This document shows, piece after piece, positions 35,781-45,775 of a stretch of DNA of 64,000 nt. The stretch's first letter is position 1. Each line of letters starts with the position of its first letter. The position numbers were made by a program, and so were the translations under genes. The notes below the pieces were generated by a model, which saw only the letters and a program-made list of their open reading frames with translations, made no database searches and was not told the DNA's origin. Source of the DNA: Paramarasmius palmivorus (lineage: Eukaryota > Basidiomycota > Agaricomycetes > Agaricales > Marasmiaceae); contig JAYKXP010000186.1 of assembly GCA_037176845.1 (NCBI GenBank), positions 1 to 64,000 on the forward strand, given 5' to 3'.

Positions 35781-38281
35781 CCTATCGATATAGGATCACT
35801 ATCGGTTGCACCAAGGGAGTGAAATTTGTTACAGTCGCCCAATTCAAGTTAAATAAGTTGATCAGAATAGATTATCTTTCGATACCGGCTATCTTATATC
35901 GCTGGGTTGTCATACATTTTCGGTTTATATATGTCATGTGCACAGTCCAAATAAAAAGCAGAAGGATCGTTTCTGAGATCAGTACAGTTTCACATAAACA
36001 TAAGGCTTTGAATGATGAGCTGGGGGGAGGGCGTCCAAGATTGATTCCTTCGCGACTAGTGCAGGCGCATTTATCTGATCGTGATGCTCAAGTAAAGTCA
36101 ACCAGTAAATTTAAATATCATTTTGTAGCTTATGTTCCTACTGATAATCTCTGTCAATGGGATATGTCAGGTAGGGTAGCCTTATCAATACCTATAATAG
36201 ACCTTTTACAGTATACCAATGTCACTTGGTGTCGTGAAATTGCCAGGATGCATTTTATGAACAATTACACAACATCTACTATTGAACAAGTCAAGCAGTA
36301 TTTCACTAGTCATATATGTGAATGTCCTTCAGCTGTAACAGTATTACAAGCTGTTCCTGTTGCTTCCAAGCGGAAGCCTAAAACATCAAAGAAAGTGTTG
36401 CCTAGAAACCCACAGATAAACCTTCCTGTACAAACTGACTTTGTTGTTGAACATGTCCCTTTCCCACCAGCGCCTCTGAATGACAGCACAGTGAATTTGA
36501 TTCTGCAAAGTGCATGTGATAAGCTCGAAGTTCCAAATGTTCTTGAAGCAGGTTGTGCTGTATGTGGTGAGCTTGTGCCATGCTCAAAGCTGTCACCTCT
36601 TCGTAATGTTAGAAACCTACTCAAGATCTTAGATGTAACTGGTGTTACAAGAAAGGAGCGTAAAAGTGTGAATGATCCTATAGTAGAGCTTCCAGGTCCT
36701 GTTTGTGCTAGTAAATGTGATTATGTTTGTACCTCATGTCGTGCTTTATTAGTAAAGGGAAACATACCTAAGTTATCTTTAGCTAACCATTTATGGCTTG
36801 GAGATGTACCACCACAGCTTCAAAACCTATCATATATTGAAAAGTTACTTGTATCCCGTGTGCGTCATACTGCGTGTTTTGTCCGGATTGCGACTGGTGG
36901 CAAGAAGATGAAGGCAAATGTTATGGCATTTGAAGCTCCCATTCCTAAAATGTATGATATACTACCCCCTCCAAAAGACGATATAGACGAAATACTTGCA
37001 GTATTGTTTACTGGTCCAGCTCAACCTACTGTTGAAGACTTTCAACGTACACCTCTTCTGGTAAGACGTAATGCTGTTAAACAGGCTTTACAATGGCTCA
37101 TTCTAAATCATCGAGATTACGCAGACATCAAGATATCTGATGTGAATCTTCAACAGTATGATGAAAGTACACCACCATGTGCAGTTATGTGGAAAGAAGC
37201 ACATAGTAATAAAACACTTGAGTCAGAAGCTCTTTTTGACAATGATGATGAAGATGGTACTTCCCATGGTCAATGTCTCTTTACAGTTCATGGACTTACA
37301 GGACCTCAACTTGCTGAGCATACTAAAGACGAGATTGTAGGTTTAGCTACTGCCTACTTTACAAATGGTGGGAAAGTGCTAGGTATTGGTCGTAAAGAAC
37401 ATGGTGAAAGTATCTGGAAAAATCCTTCATTGTATCCTAAAATGTTTCCATGGCTATTTCCGTATGGCTTTGGAGGTCTTGGCATATCTGGCATTAGCGA
37501 AGCTGTTCACAAGAAGCATCTTTTAATGTATTATGATAAGCGTTTTCAAACCGATGAAAATTTTCCAATAGTAGCTTTCAGTCATGAGCAAGTTAAGGCT
37601 GCTACACAAGCAGGTTGGCTTTTAGCTGATAAAAGTTCTTTTAATTTGGTTGCTGATCGAATTTTGAAACTTGATCAAGATGTTCTTCAATCTCTAGCTG
37701 ATCGCATGTCTAATGGTGAAAAGGTCTCACCTCAGACTGATGCTGAAAGAGCTTGCTTTACTATGCTTTCTGATTTGGACCGTATAGCTGGAAAGGTGTC
37801 AGGGTCAACTACAACAAAAAAATACATGCGCAATGAAGTATGGTCTTTAATAGCCCACAAAGGAGCTCCTTCATGGTATATTACAATCTCGCCTGCTGAT
37901 AACAAGCATCCACTATGCTTATACTTTGCAGGTACAAATTTAGAGTTTCCTACAGTTTCTATGAAACGCTCAGAGCAGCTTCGGCTGGTTTGTAGCAATC
38001 CTGTGGCCTCTGCTCGGTTCTTTAATTTTTTGGTTACAATATTCATTAATGATTTTTTGGGTTGTAATTCAGATCACAGAGGGCTCTATGGTGAACATGA
38101 TGCACATTATGGTGTTGTTGAACAGCAAGGAAGGCTTACTCTCCACCTTCATCTTTTGTTATGGATAAAAGGTGCACTATCACCACAGAAGATTAGAGAG
38201 CGGTTATTGAATGGTGCAAAGGATTTTGAAAAAAAAATTAATAGAATATCTAGACAGTGTTTTTGCAGGGCAATTTCTTGA
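34730..38281 (+). CDS. Helitron protein, N-terminal part (to Rep)
   Basis: 1183-aa open frame. The first ~400 residues (to about 35990) have an odd Ser/Leu/Phe/Cys-rich composition and may be translation antisense to another gene, so the real start is uncertain. From about residue 425 it reads as a standard fungal Helitron protein: LNDELGGGRPRLIPSRLVQA, a Cys-rich segment (CAVCGELVPCSKLSPLRNV, CDYVCTSCRALL), then MFPWLFPYGFGGLG, the Rep motif ITISPADNKHPLC near residue 1050 and the HUH pair in GRLTLHLHLLLW near residue 1137. After KDFEK the frame enters an A9 run and ends 14 codons later, while the continuing coding frame is +1. Either a frameshift mutation, a sequencing error or programmed slippage. 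Confidence 0.8.
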   Translation: MLGCSVVRKVDLLAREHHCSDCISPDMSFKNTPSLPETCATSQKSLSPASHSVLHDRLSCFESLLGFYIYPLDNNPLCSEPVSGLSDPVLNTVLSCSEPLGFFRPHVNVDSRTEPFSGFFHTISSNAFSPVENWFSFFHLVSNELLLDSVSLFGSTRLCSQHPMRIFGSMTIASIHSLINRSCIFLSARSSCSGFDAFEVSMADLIEVKPVCFRLNISRIHPSDWSVNACSLSTISACRSLFSPGLSCLEDISAFRQLVRPYDGRQYVGELLPLESNLSMRAWFLSSPNRAPVPVNLVPLHILFSLAMVHWMNSVVQVTIEFRSKYCSLAESRASMRKVEFRALLRSLIQSYRYRITIGCTKGVKFVTVAQFKLNKLIRIDYLSIPAILYRWVVIHFRFIYVMCTVQIKSRRIVSEISTVSHKHKALNDELGGGRPRLIPSRLVQAHLSDRDAQVKSTSKFKYHFVAYVPTDNLCQWDMSGRVALSIPIIDLLQYTNVTWCREIARMHFMNNYTTSTIEQVKQYFTSHICECPSAVTVLQAVPVASKRKPKTSKKVLPRNPQINLPVQTDFVVEHVPFPPAPLNDSTVNLILQSACDKLEVPNVLEAGCAVCGELVPCSKLSPLRNVRNLLKILDVTGVTRKERKSVNDPIVELPGPVCASKCDYVCTSCRALLVKGNIPKLSLANHLWLGDVPPQLQNLSYIEKLLVSRVRHTACFVRIATGGKKMKANVMAFEAPIPKMYDILPPPKDDIDEILAVLFTGPAQPTVEDFQRTPLLVRRNAVKQALQWLILNHRDYADIKISDVNLQQYDESTPPCAVMWKEAHSNKTLESEALFDNDDEDGTSHGQCLFTVHGLTGPQLAEHTKDEIVGLATAYFTNGGKVLGIGRKEHGESIWKNPSLYPKMFPWLFPYGFGGLGISGISEAVHKKHLLMYYDKRFQTDENFPIVAFSHEQVKAATQAGWLLADKSSFNLVADRILKLDQDVLQSLADRMSNGEKVSPQTDAERACFTMLSDLDRIAGKVSGSTTTKKYMRNEVWSLIAHKGAPSWYITISPADNKHPLCLYFAGTNLEFPTVSMKRSEQLRLVCSNPVASARFFNFLVTIFINDFLGCNSDHRGLYGEHDAHYGVVEQQGRLTLHLHLLLWIKGALSPQKIRERLLNGAKDFEKKINRISRQCFCRAIS

Positions 38282-41200
38282 AAGTACTTTACGTGAAGTT
38301 GATGTTGCAGTAAAGGAGGCCAAAAGTAGTTCTTCATACTTGAACCCGACTAGTACTTTACCTGAGAGGCCTCCACATGTCTGTAATCTACACAGTGTGG
38401 ACAGTCCCAATAAGACTTGTGGCTATTGTCTGAATTACATTGATTGGCAAGCACAATATAAATTCACAGTAAATGATCTGCTTCTTAAGACTAACAGACA
38501 CAAATGTGATCGAAATGTAAATAAAGATGGAACTCTTAAACCCAAACATCTTTATAAAGGGTGTAAAGATAACAAGTGGGGAAAATGCCGGGGTAGATTT
38601 CCAAGATCCCTTTACCCTGCTACTTTTGTTGATCATACTACAGGTGCTGTGACGATGCGTAAAGATGAAGCTTGGTTTAATACATTTTCATACCCACTCA
38701 CATATTTTCTCCGAAGCAATACTGATGTGACCTTTCTTGGGTCAGGTACAGCAATCAAGTCAGTAGTTCTTTATGTCACTGATTATATAACAAAAGCTTC
38801 TTTAAAAACACATGTTGTTTTTGATGCTGTTATTACTGTGTTTGCTAAGAATGGTGATATTATAAATGGGACTGACAGTAGTCAAGAAAAGGCTCGAAAA
38901 TTACTAACAAAAATTGTCAATTTACTCAGTACAAAAATGGAATTTGGAGCTCCACTTATATGTAGCTATCTATTAGGTTATCCTGATCATTATACTGACC
39001 ATCACTTTCTGCCTTTCTATTGGCAGCAGTTTGTGGCTAAAATCCAGAATGACTGTCGGCAAGATGGTCAAGATATCATCAAAGAGAATGTTGCACTAGT
39101 GAAACGAGGTAATCGTATAATTGGCTTGTCACCAGTGATGGACTATGAATTTAGACCTGATGAAACAGAAAAGATATCACTGTACAGCTGGATACGTATT
39201 GCACATCGCATTACATCAAAGAAAGCCCGTGCTTTAGGCAAAAAGGGTAATTCTACAAAGACAAGCTTTGCTTTGAGTTCAGATGACAGTGACACAGAGT
39301 GTGAAGGTCAATCAAAAGGTAATGTATCGTCAGTACTGCCAACAAATTGCTATCGATTTCAAGTTGGCCATGAGCTGGTTGACACACATGTTGCACGCAT
39401 CCAGAAGGATAGTGATCATATGGTAGTTAATTTTCTAGGTGCTTCTCTTCCTAGACGGGATCAAGGAGATTATGACTACTACTGTTGTGTAATGCTAACA
39501 CTATTTAAACCATGGAGATCAGGTCTTGATTTGAAGCTTCCAAATGAATCCTGGTCTGAAGCGTTTGCTAGACACTCTTTTACTAATAGAGAACAGGAAC
39601 TTATGAATAATTTCATGATACGATATGAGTGTCTTGATGCTCGTGATGATTATCAGGCGATGATGGCAAAGAGTGATGCTATCCATAGCAGTTGGGACCC
39701 TATTTTGGACAATATTACTGATGATGAGGATGATGTCCTTCTATATGATCCATCAACCTTATATGATATGGTTGATCCAGCTCCATTAAGAGATAATGAT
39801 AATAACTATGATTTTGAAAGCCATAAATCAGCTAATGATTTTACACCACACTACAAACAGCGATTAATCCAAAAGAATGAAATTAGAACTATCTTAAATA
39901 ACTGTGAATGGTCTGTCCCTCAATCTTCACTTATGCATATTTCTCGTGACGATGAAACATTTTTTGTGCCTACATTGTCTCGTGATCACTGGAAGACTGC
40001 TTTAATGTCAAAGCGCAAAGAAGTATTAGAGTCACGTCTCAGTAAAGTCCCAGCTTCAGTTAGAGCTCAGTTTATTAATAGTCGAAAAACAAGGGGTGCA
40101 ATTCAACATCAGAATGTCGATGTTGCAATTATCGATAGATCATATCTTGACCGCGGTTTTCAAGCAGCTCGGAACCAAGATCACTTAGATAGCACTATAC
40201 AAAAATTCATGTTGAACGATGAACAGGAAAGAGCATTTCGAATTATAGCAAATCATGCTAGTTCATTGTATCCAGATCAGCTGAAAATGTATATAGGAGG
40301 AATGGGTGGAACTGGTAAATCTACTGTACTAAAAGCACTTATTTGTTTCTTTGCGCTACGCAATGAGAGTTACAAGTTACTTGTTGTTGCTCCAACAGGA
40401 AGTGCGGCAGCATTGCTTGGAGGCTCAACCTATCATTCAGCATTTGGCATAAACGACTTCAATGATACCAATGACAACTTGCCTTCTGTTCGAGAGCGCT
40501 TAATTGGCGTTCGTTACATATTTTTTGATGAAGTATCTATGTTATCAGCCTGGGAGATGTATCGCATTAGTCGACAGCTATGCATGTGTATGCTGAAAGA
40601 GGATACTGAATTTGGTGGCTTAAATATGATATTTGCTGGAGACTTTGCTCAACTTCCACCACCAATGGGAGGTGAAAGTGTCTCTTTATATGGACGTAAT
40701 ATAGGAGCTCTACGAAATACTTCACGCCAACAGGAAGAAGCCATTGGAAAATCACTTTGGCATCATGTTACTACCGTTGTAATCCTTCGCCGTAATATGC
40801 GACAAAAAACTCAGTCAATAGAAGATGCACAGTTTCGCACTGCATTAGAAAATATGAGATACCGTAACTGTACTTCAGCTGATATTGATTTTCTGAATTC
40901 ACTTGTCTCTTCATCCAGACAAGGTGGAACATCCATATGTGATACAAGGTTCCGTAACGTAGCTATCATTACAGCATTTAACTCACAAAAGGATGAGATC
41001 AACAAAATAGGATGTGAAAGGTATGCTGAAGAAAATGGAGAGCAACTTCATCATTTTTATAGTGAAGATATCATAAAGCCCTCAGATAGAAAGCAGAAGC
41101 CAAAAGACAGTAGCAATAAGATGATTTACCTTAAAGAAATGACACCTGAATGGCAAGAATACTTATGGACTCTAGATCCAAGTGCATCTGATACGCTTGT

Positions 41201-42977
41201 AGCACCAAAGTTGTCACTCTGTAAAGGCATGCCTGTTATCATCAGAAAGAACATTGCTACTGAGTTGAATATTACACGTGGACAAGAAGGCACTGTATAT
41301 GGCTGGACTTGCCGTGGGCCTCGTAACTGTCAAAGACTAGACACTTTGTTTGTTAAGTTGACCAATCCACCAACCAATGTACAGCTGCCTCAATTGCCTA
41401 TGAATGTTGTACCAATAACACCGACTTCTGATCATGCTATAATCAAGCTTCCAAGAGGTAAAGGAAAGAGCTTGAAAGTATTCCGAACTCAAGTTGATGT
41501 TGCACCATGTTTCTCTATGACTGATTTTTCATCTCAAGGTAAGACACGTTTATACAACGCAGTTCATTTAAACAATTGCAGAAATTTCCATGGATACTAC
41601 ACAGCTCTTTCTCGCAGTTCTACTGCTTCAGGCACAGTAATTCTACAGGGTTTTGATCCAGACAAAATCCGTGGAGGGCTGAAAGGTTCATCTCTTCGCC
41701 AGGAATATCGTGAACTTGAATTGCTTGATGATATCACAAAACAACACTATGAAGGAACTCTACCTCCGAGTGTGATAGGCACAACCCGTAACTCCCTAAT
41801 TAAGGCTTTCCGGAAGAAAATGGGCGAGTCTTACAATCCACCTTTGCTATACAGATCATTAAAATGGTCTAAGGATGATCCTTTGAATGAAATAGATCTA
41901 GATCTGATTAAATGGAAGATTGTTGATCGTAACCAGGAAGATGCTAAAGATAATGATGACTATAGTAAAGTAATCCCAAATCCTTTTCTGCCACCCACTC
42001 TAAGTTCCAATCAGCTTAAAGATACCAACAAACCTAAACCTGTTAGATATGCCAGTAAACGAGTTCGGCCTGATACTGAATTGTCTGGTAATTCAAAACA
42101 AGTAAAAAAAACCCGGACTGCGACTATTACAGGTACCAACACTAACCCTTTGCCTGCACCAGTGTGGTTTAACAATAGCTGCGCTTATGATGCTGTTGTA
42201 TCAATTTTATGGCCTTTATGGCACTCCCATACTCAGAAATGGTCTGAATACTTTCAAGAAACTCAAAATCCTTTGTTAATTTTGTTGGATGGAGCATTTA
42301 AATCATGTCAGGCAAATGCGTTATCTATCAGTGAATGTCGGGATTTATTCAGACTTCAAGCTATTCAAGAGCATCCAGAGTTTGTATTAGGTCAATTTAC
42401 ATCAATCATTGATCTAGTAAACTGTACATTGTCATATGACACATCCATATTATACAGATATGATCGCTGCTCAAATTGTCATTCCACAACTTACCAAGAT
42501 ACTGGAAGACATAGGGATCCAGTATTATATCAGCCTAGTGAATATATATCTTCTGTATCTAATTTGATTTATAGGTTTACTGAGGATAGAGTGATCAATA
42601 TTATGAGAACCTGTGAACAATGTGACAGTTCTATATCATCACGATATGTATATCATACACCACCTGAGATTCTAGCCTTCAAAATTCATGCAGCTGGACC
42701 TGAAAACAGGTATCCCTATATTGATACTACTATTCGCCTTCCTATAGGCCATCATGTGCTTCCATACACGTTGGCCGGAGTAATCTATTTTAAAGACGGT
42801 CATTTCATCTCCAGATATATTGATAATCAGATGTGTGTTTGGTTCCATGATGGTTTAGCCCCTCAGACAAGCCAACGAGGAAGATATACATTCAACTGTA
42901 ACTTAAATCAATCTAACCTTGACTTAACAAGCTGTAGGACATATAGAGCATCAATAGTGATATATATCAAACAGTAA
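38211..42977 (+). CDS. Helitron protein, C-terminal part: Rep end, Pif1 helicase, USP-like domain
   Basis: 1588-aa open frame overlapping the previous one by 71 nt; its annotated start ATG is not a real initiation site. Near residue 186 LYVTDYITK carries the two catalytic tyrosines of the Rep domain. The Pif1 SF1B helicase covers about 670-1180: Walker A GGMGGTGKST near 700, Walker B FFDEVSML near 772, FAGDFAQLPP, and later a SSQGKT motif. The final ~270 residues begin PVWFNNSCAYDAVVSILW, with a candidate nucleophile Cys near 1323 in an Asn/Ser-Cys box, and end with GVIYFKDGHFISRY (His near 1528) and a W-x2-DG. This is the layout of a ubiquitin-specific (C19-like) peptidase, which Helitrons of several groups have acquired. 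A short zinc-ribbon-like CSNC...CEQC pair sits between. Confidence 0.8.
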   Translation: MVQRILKKKLIEYLDSVFAGQFLESTLREVDVAVKEAKSSSSYLNPTSTLPERPPHVCNLHSVDSPNKTCGYCLNYIDWQAQYKFTVNDLLLKTNRHKCDRNVNKDGTLKPKHLYKGCKDNKWGKCRGRFPRSLYPATFVDHTTGAVTMRKDEAWFNTFSYPLTYFLRSNTDVTFLGSGTAIKSVVLYVTDYITKASLKTHVVFDAVITVFAKNGDIINGTDSSQEKARKLLTKIVNLLSTKMEFGAPLICSYLLGYPDHYTDHHFLPFYWQQFVAKIQNDCRQDGQDIIKENVALVKRGNRIIGLSPVMDYEFRPDETEKISLYSWIRIAHRITSKKARALGKKGNSTKTSFALSSDDSDTECEGQSKGNVSSVLPTNCYRFQVGHELVDTHVARIQKDSDHMVVNFLGASLPRRDQGDYDYYCCVMLTLFKPWRSGLDLKLPNESWSEAFARHSFTNREQELMNNFMIRYECLDARDDYQAMMAKSDAIHSSWDPILDNITDDEDDVLLYDPSTLYDMVDPAPLRDNDNNYDFESHKSANDFTPHYKQRLIQKNEIRTILNNCEWSVPQSSLMHISRDDETFFVPTLSRDHWKTALMSKRKEVLESRLSKVPASVRAQFINSRKTRGAIQHQNVDVAIIDRSYLDRGFQAARNQDHLDSTIQKFMLNDEQERAFRIIANHASSLYPDQLKMYIGGMGGTGKSTVLKALICFFALRNESYKLLVVAPTGSAAALLGGSTYHSAFGINDFNDTNDNLPSVRERLIGVRYIFFDEVSMLSAWEMYRISRQLCMCMLKEDTEFGGLNMIFAGDFAQLPPPMGGESVSLYGRNIGALRNTSRQQEEAIGKSLWHHVTTVVILRRNMRQKTQSIEDAQFRTALENMRYRNCTSADIDFLNSLVSSSRQGGTSICDTRFRNVAIITAFNSQKDEINKIGCERYAEENGEQLHHFYSEDIIKPSDRKQKPKDSSNKMIYLKEMTPEWQEYLWTLDPSASDTLVAPKLSLCKGMPVIIRKNIATELNITRGQEGTVYGWTCRGPRNCQRLDTLFVKLTNPPTNVQLPQLPMNVVPITPTSDHAIIKLPRGKGKSLKVFRTQVDVAPCFSMTDFSSQGKTRLYNAVHLNNCRNFHGYYTALSRSSTASGTVILQGFDPDKIRGGLKGSSLRQEYRELELLDDITKQHYEGTLPPSVIGTTRNSLIKAFRKKMGESYNPPLLYRSLKWSKDDPLNEIDLDLIKWKIVDRNQEDAKDNDDYSKVIPNPFLPPTLSSNQLKDTNKPKPVRYASKRVRPDTELSGNSKQVKKTRTATITGTNTNPLPAPVWFNNSCAYDAVVSILWPLWHSHTQKWSEYFQETQNPLLILLDGAFKSCQANALSISECRDLFRLQAIQEHPEFVLGQFTSIIDLVNCTLSYDTSILYRYDRCSNCHSTTYQDTGRHRDPVLYQPSEYISSVSNLIYRFTEDRVINIMRTCEQCDSSISSRYVYHTPPEILAFKIHAAGPENRYPYIDTTIRLPIGHHVLPYTLAGVIYFKDGHFISRYIDNQMCVWFHDGLAPQTSQRGRYTFNCNLNQSNLDLTSCRTYRASIVIYIKQ
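38229..38237 (+). other. A9 frameshift site in the Helitron gene
   Basis: Nine consecutive A residues where coding switches from frame of 34730-38281 to that of 38211-42977. Conserved protein sequence continues across it. Confidence 0.8.
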
Positions 42978-44454
42978 ACGCACTTGCAGGGCTCATAATG
43001 AGGGGTAGTACCACACCTAAGGCCTGTGCGGGGATCAACGACACAATGTCCCCGAATGTGATAGGTCAGCTATCAGCGTTAATCACGGCCAGCCACCGAT
43101 TCGTTTGACAGTGTTGCTGAAGAGGTCCACACAGAGGGGTGACACCAAGAACGAGAGTATGGGCGAAGGTGGTCAAACGACGCGGGATCAGGCCGAGGCC
43201 AGGGTTTAGTTCACGTGTCGTTATTTGTATTTATGTACAAAAAAGGTTTGCATTGACAAGCAAGATCCCCATGAATTCCCATCGTCTTTCACTCGTCATG
43301 CGACGTGGTTCGCATTATTGTCCATTCCTCGTCTTACAGCTCTCTTTTCGATTAACAAGGCCAAATTCTAGAAATGTCGATGTTGTTCACGACGACTCCA
43401 AGACCCTCCAGCCTGACTTACCGTAGGCTCCAATGAGTTTACCTTTTTCTGGTATGATTTCCTATGTATATTGGCGCAGATTTAAACTTAAGATGGTTTG
43501 CAGAGTGCTAGAACCCACTAGTTGAAGATGAAAAGATCCAATTCCCTGGTGCCGACCCTTTTTCAACCTTCTCCTCGCAGCTCGAAGCGTTCTGGACGCG
43601 TCGTCACGACATCGGATTAAGGTTGGATCAAGAGCAGGTGGTCGTAAAACTGGTTTAAGGTGCTGAGCGAGAGTCATTGAAGAAGGCACGTATACGTGTA
43701 TTAATCTCTCTCTATCAACCTGACGATAACCCGCAGAAATACATCCCGAACATCTGTGGTCCCCTGGTAAGCTGTATTAACATACAGTACCAGTGCCTCG
43801 CTGACAAGATTCCAGGACGCTTGCAGCAAGAACAGTACTGAAGACGTCGGATGGGAGCCTAGGGCAGGGAGAACAGGCAGTTAGGGCATAGGACAGGGGA
43901 ACCTAGCGCGTAGGGTGGGCCGGTTGCGCAAGGAGTATTCGGAGGCGGCTAGTGAACGCTAGTCGTTGCGTCCATTAATGCTGCTTACTAACCTTCTGCT
44001 CTGCAGTGGCCAGGCTAGTGATGATAATTCTGTCTTTGAGCTCCCCACAGTGAGTAACCTGGCCTGCTTTCGTTCAGACTTTCGCTAACGTGCAACATAA
44101 CATAACCCGACTAATAAAGCACTTATCAAACTCTCATTCGATTTCTCGTACCGACGATAGCAGAGAGAACGACGTGAACGGACGGATATACGTCATGACG
44201 GTCGAAATCCTTCCGGAATTGTTTCCCAATGGCCACTATGTATTGAGTCACCGTTTCTTCGATGTATGAAATCGGGTGGTCATGGCGTTTCAGCGTTTAA
44301 GTTACTTTATGTCGAGTAGCATCGAACTGCTTCGTTATAGTCATCTCAGATACAGCATTCGCAGTTTCCTTTCGACAACATTACATGTATTCCAGGAGAA
44401 CCATGTACAAAACATACATACAAGAGGAGGGCAATGAAGCACAGTCGTTGTTTC
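42978..44454. other. No supported gene
   Basis: About 1.5 kb between the Helitron stop and the HSP20 gene. Open frames (for example 43139-43426) have no motif. The Helitron 3' terminus should lie in its first part. A T/C tract and poly-purine stretches are present. Confidence 0.45.
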
Positions 44455-45213
44455 TCAGTCCTTCTTTATCCTCTTCGATGGACGTGGATCTTCCTCTTCG
44501 GCCGACTCGTCTTTGACCGCTGGCTGTTGCGGCGCGATCTCAGCTTCAACTGCGACTTCGCGAGGCCATTGTACGTGCAAAATCCCATTGTAGAGGACGA
44601 CTCGCACATGTGCTACCTGCGGACGATATCAAGCATTAGAGGGTGTGTATGGAAAGAACGGACGTACTGTAACGTTCGCGGGTAAGTGAACTGTCCTTTT
44701 GAATTGACCATATCGCAGTTCTTCCATGGCTTTTCGTATGGGTCGAGCGGTGATGTCGGCGTTTGCAGAACCCCCTTGAGTAGGGTCGCGTTCCAACCAG
44801 TTACCCGCAGACGAAGAGTATGCCCTAAAAATAGGCGATCGATCCCCTTCGACGTTGACCTTACCGTCGCCGACCGTGACGATAATGTCCTCTCTACGAA
44901 CACCGGGAAGTTCGAATAATGCAATTACTGTGTCTGTACTGAAATCCAGATAGACATCCATTCTGTCGGCAATCAGAAATTTAAAAAAAGAAAAGAAATA
45001 GGCATCTACTGCTTACCTGGGAATCCAAGCGCCGGCTGTATTCCTCACTACAGGACCTCTCTGTTGTTGGAGGAGAGTGCTGACTCTACTCGCAATTCGT
45101 TCCACAGTTCCCTCGTCCAGAACAACCTGCAGATGAAACTATGAGTTGTGCGTTCTGAGGCAAGACAGTTGACGAACCGTGTTGATACCTCTGTTTGCTC
45201 CACTAGTCGCCAT
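44455..45213 (-). CDS. Small heat-shock protein, HSP20/alpha-crystallin
   Basis: 200-aa cytosolic chaperone that holds unfolding proteins. Four exons: 45213-45178, 45126-45017, 44962-44668, 44616-44455. The N-terminus MATSGANRGINT precedes a helical stretch (VLDEGTVERIASRVSTLLQQ). The alpha-crystallin domain spans about residues 49-165: FELPGVRREDIIVTVGDGKV, the beta-strand EGDR, then a ~40-residue loop (YSSSAGNWLERDPTQGGSAN) longer than in most sHSPs, and YGQFKRTVHLPANVT leading into the final strand VVLYNGILHVQWP, which carries a G-x-L form of the conserved motif. The C-terminus is acidic and basic (ESAEEEDPRPSKRIKKD) with no I-x-I/V motif at the very end. Intron phases all agree. Convergence with the + gene at 45776 is not close. 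Heat induction is expected, but no heat-shock element was searched for. Confidence 0.9.
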
Positions 45214-45775
45214 GGGTAACTGCAGCGATACCGTTCAAGCCTGAGTGCTCTTTAAAGATTTGTGGTTCTTTGCGATAAGGACTGAGCGCGGAAAGGTTAC
45301 TAGTGGCGTTTACCAAAAGAAAACAAAAGTTAGGACTTTCCATTTCTCAGAGCCCCGACAGGTCTTCTAATCGCCAACCGACTTGCTTAGGTTGAGTCTC
45401 ACGGTCTTCTAAGCATATTCCGCTGGATCGGTCTAGAAAGAGCACGTGGATCAAATCATTAAAATGAACCCTCTTTTCGGATCCTTTGCTTTCTACATTG
45501 TCGTCATCGTGTTGAACAACAGCTTTTCTTTCCTCCGACGATTTCGCCCTCCGAAGGTAAACTAGAATACTCAACCTAATTTACGCAATACAGATCTGAC
45601 AAGACGTTATCGGGGAGGGATGGAAGCAAGGCGGATGCTCCCTTTTTCGGTGGAAATGCAGGCCTTATAGCAAAACAAACGACCGTTAAGTAGTCTTCGA
45701 GAATCGGCCTCGTTGAGTTTGAAACCCATAAATCTGCATCGTCCCGTCGTCGTCCATTATCCTCGCACCCAACTC
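45214..45775. other. Divergent intergenic region
   Basis: 562 bp between the HSP20 start (-) and the 45776 gene start (+). A minus-strand open frame at 45347-45574 has no ATG start and no motif. Confidence 0.4.

Larger units (their letters stand above)
34730..42977 (+). mobile_element. Helitron coding region
   Basis: Rolling-circle transposon of the fungal Helitron class. It encodes a HUH Rep nuclease, a Pif1-type helicase and a C-terminal peptidase-like domain in one reading path broken at 38229-38237. Base composition is markedly more A/T-rich from about 35990 onward than in the flanks. The true ends were not found: no convincing 5' TC, 3' CTRR or terminal hairpin could be assigned, although a possible stem CGGGGA...TCCCCG lies at about 43030-43055. 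Confidence 0.85.

Noticed and set aside
43030..43055. CGGGGA...TCCCCG stem as the Helitron 3' hairpin
   Set aside because: No CTRR followed by T close downstream; the stem could be chance, so the 3' end is left undefined.
45347..45574. 75-aa minus-strand frame between HSP20 and the 45776 gene
   Set aside because: Starts with TTG, no motif and no splice support.
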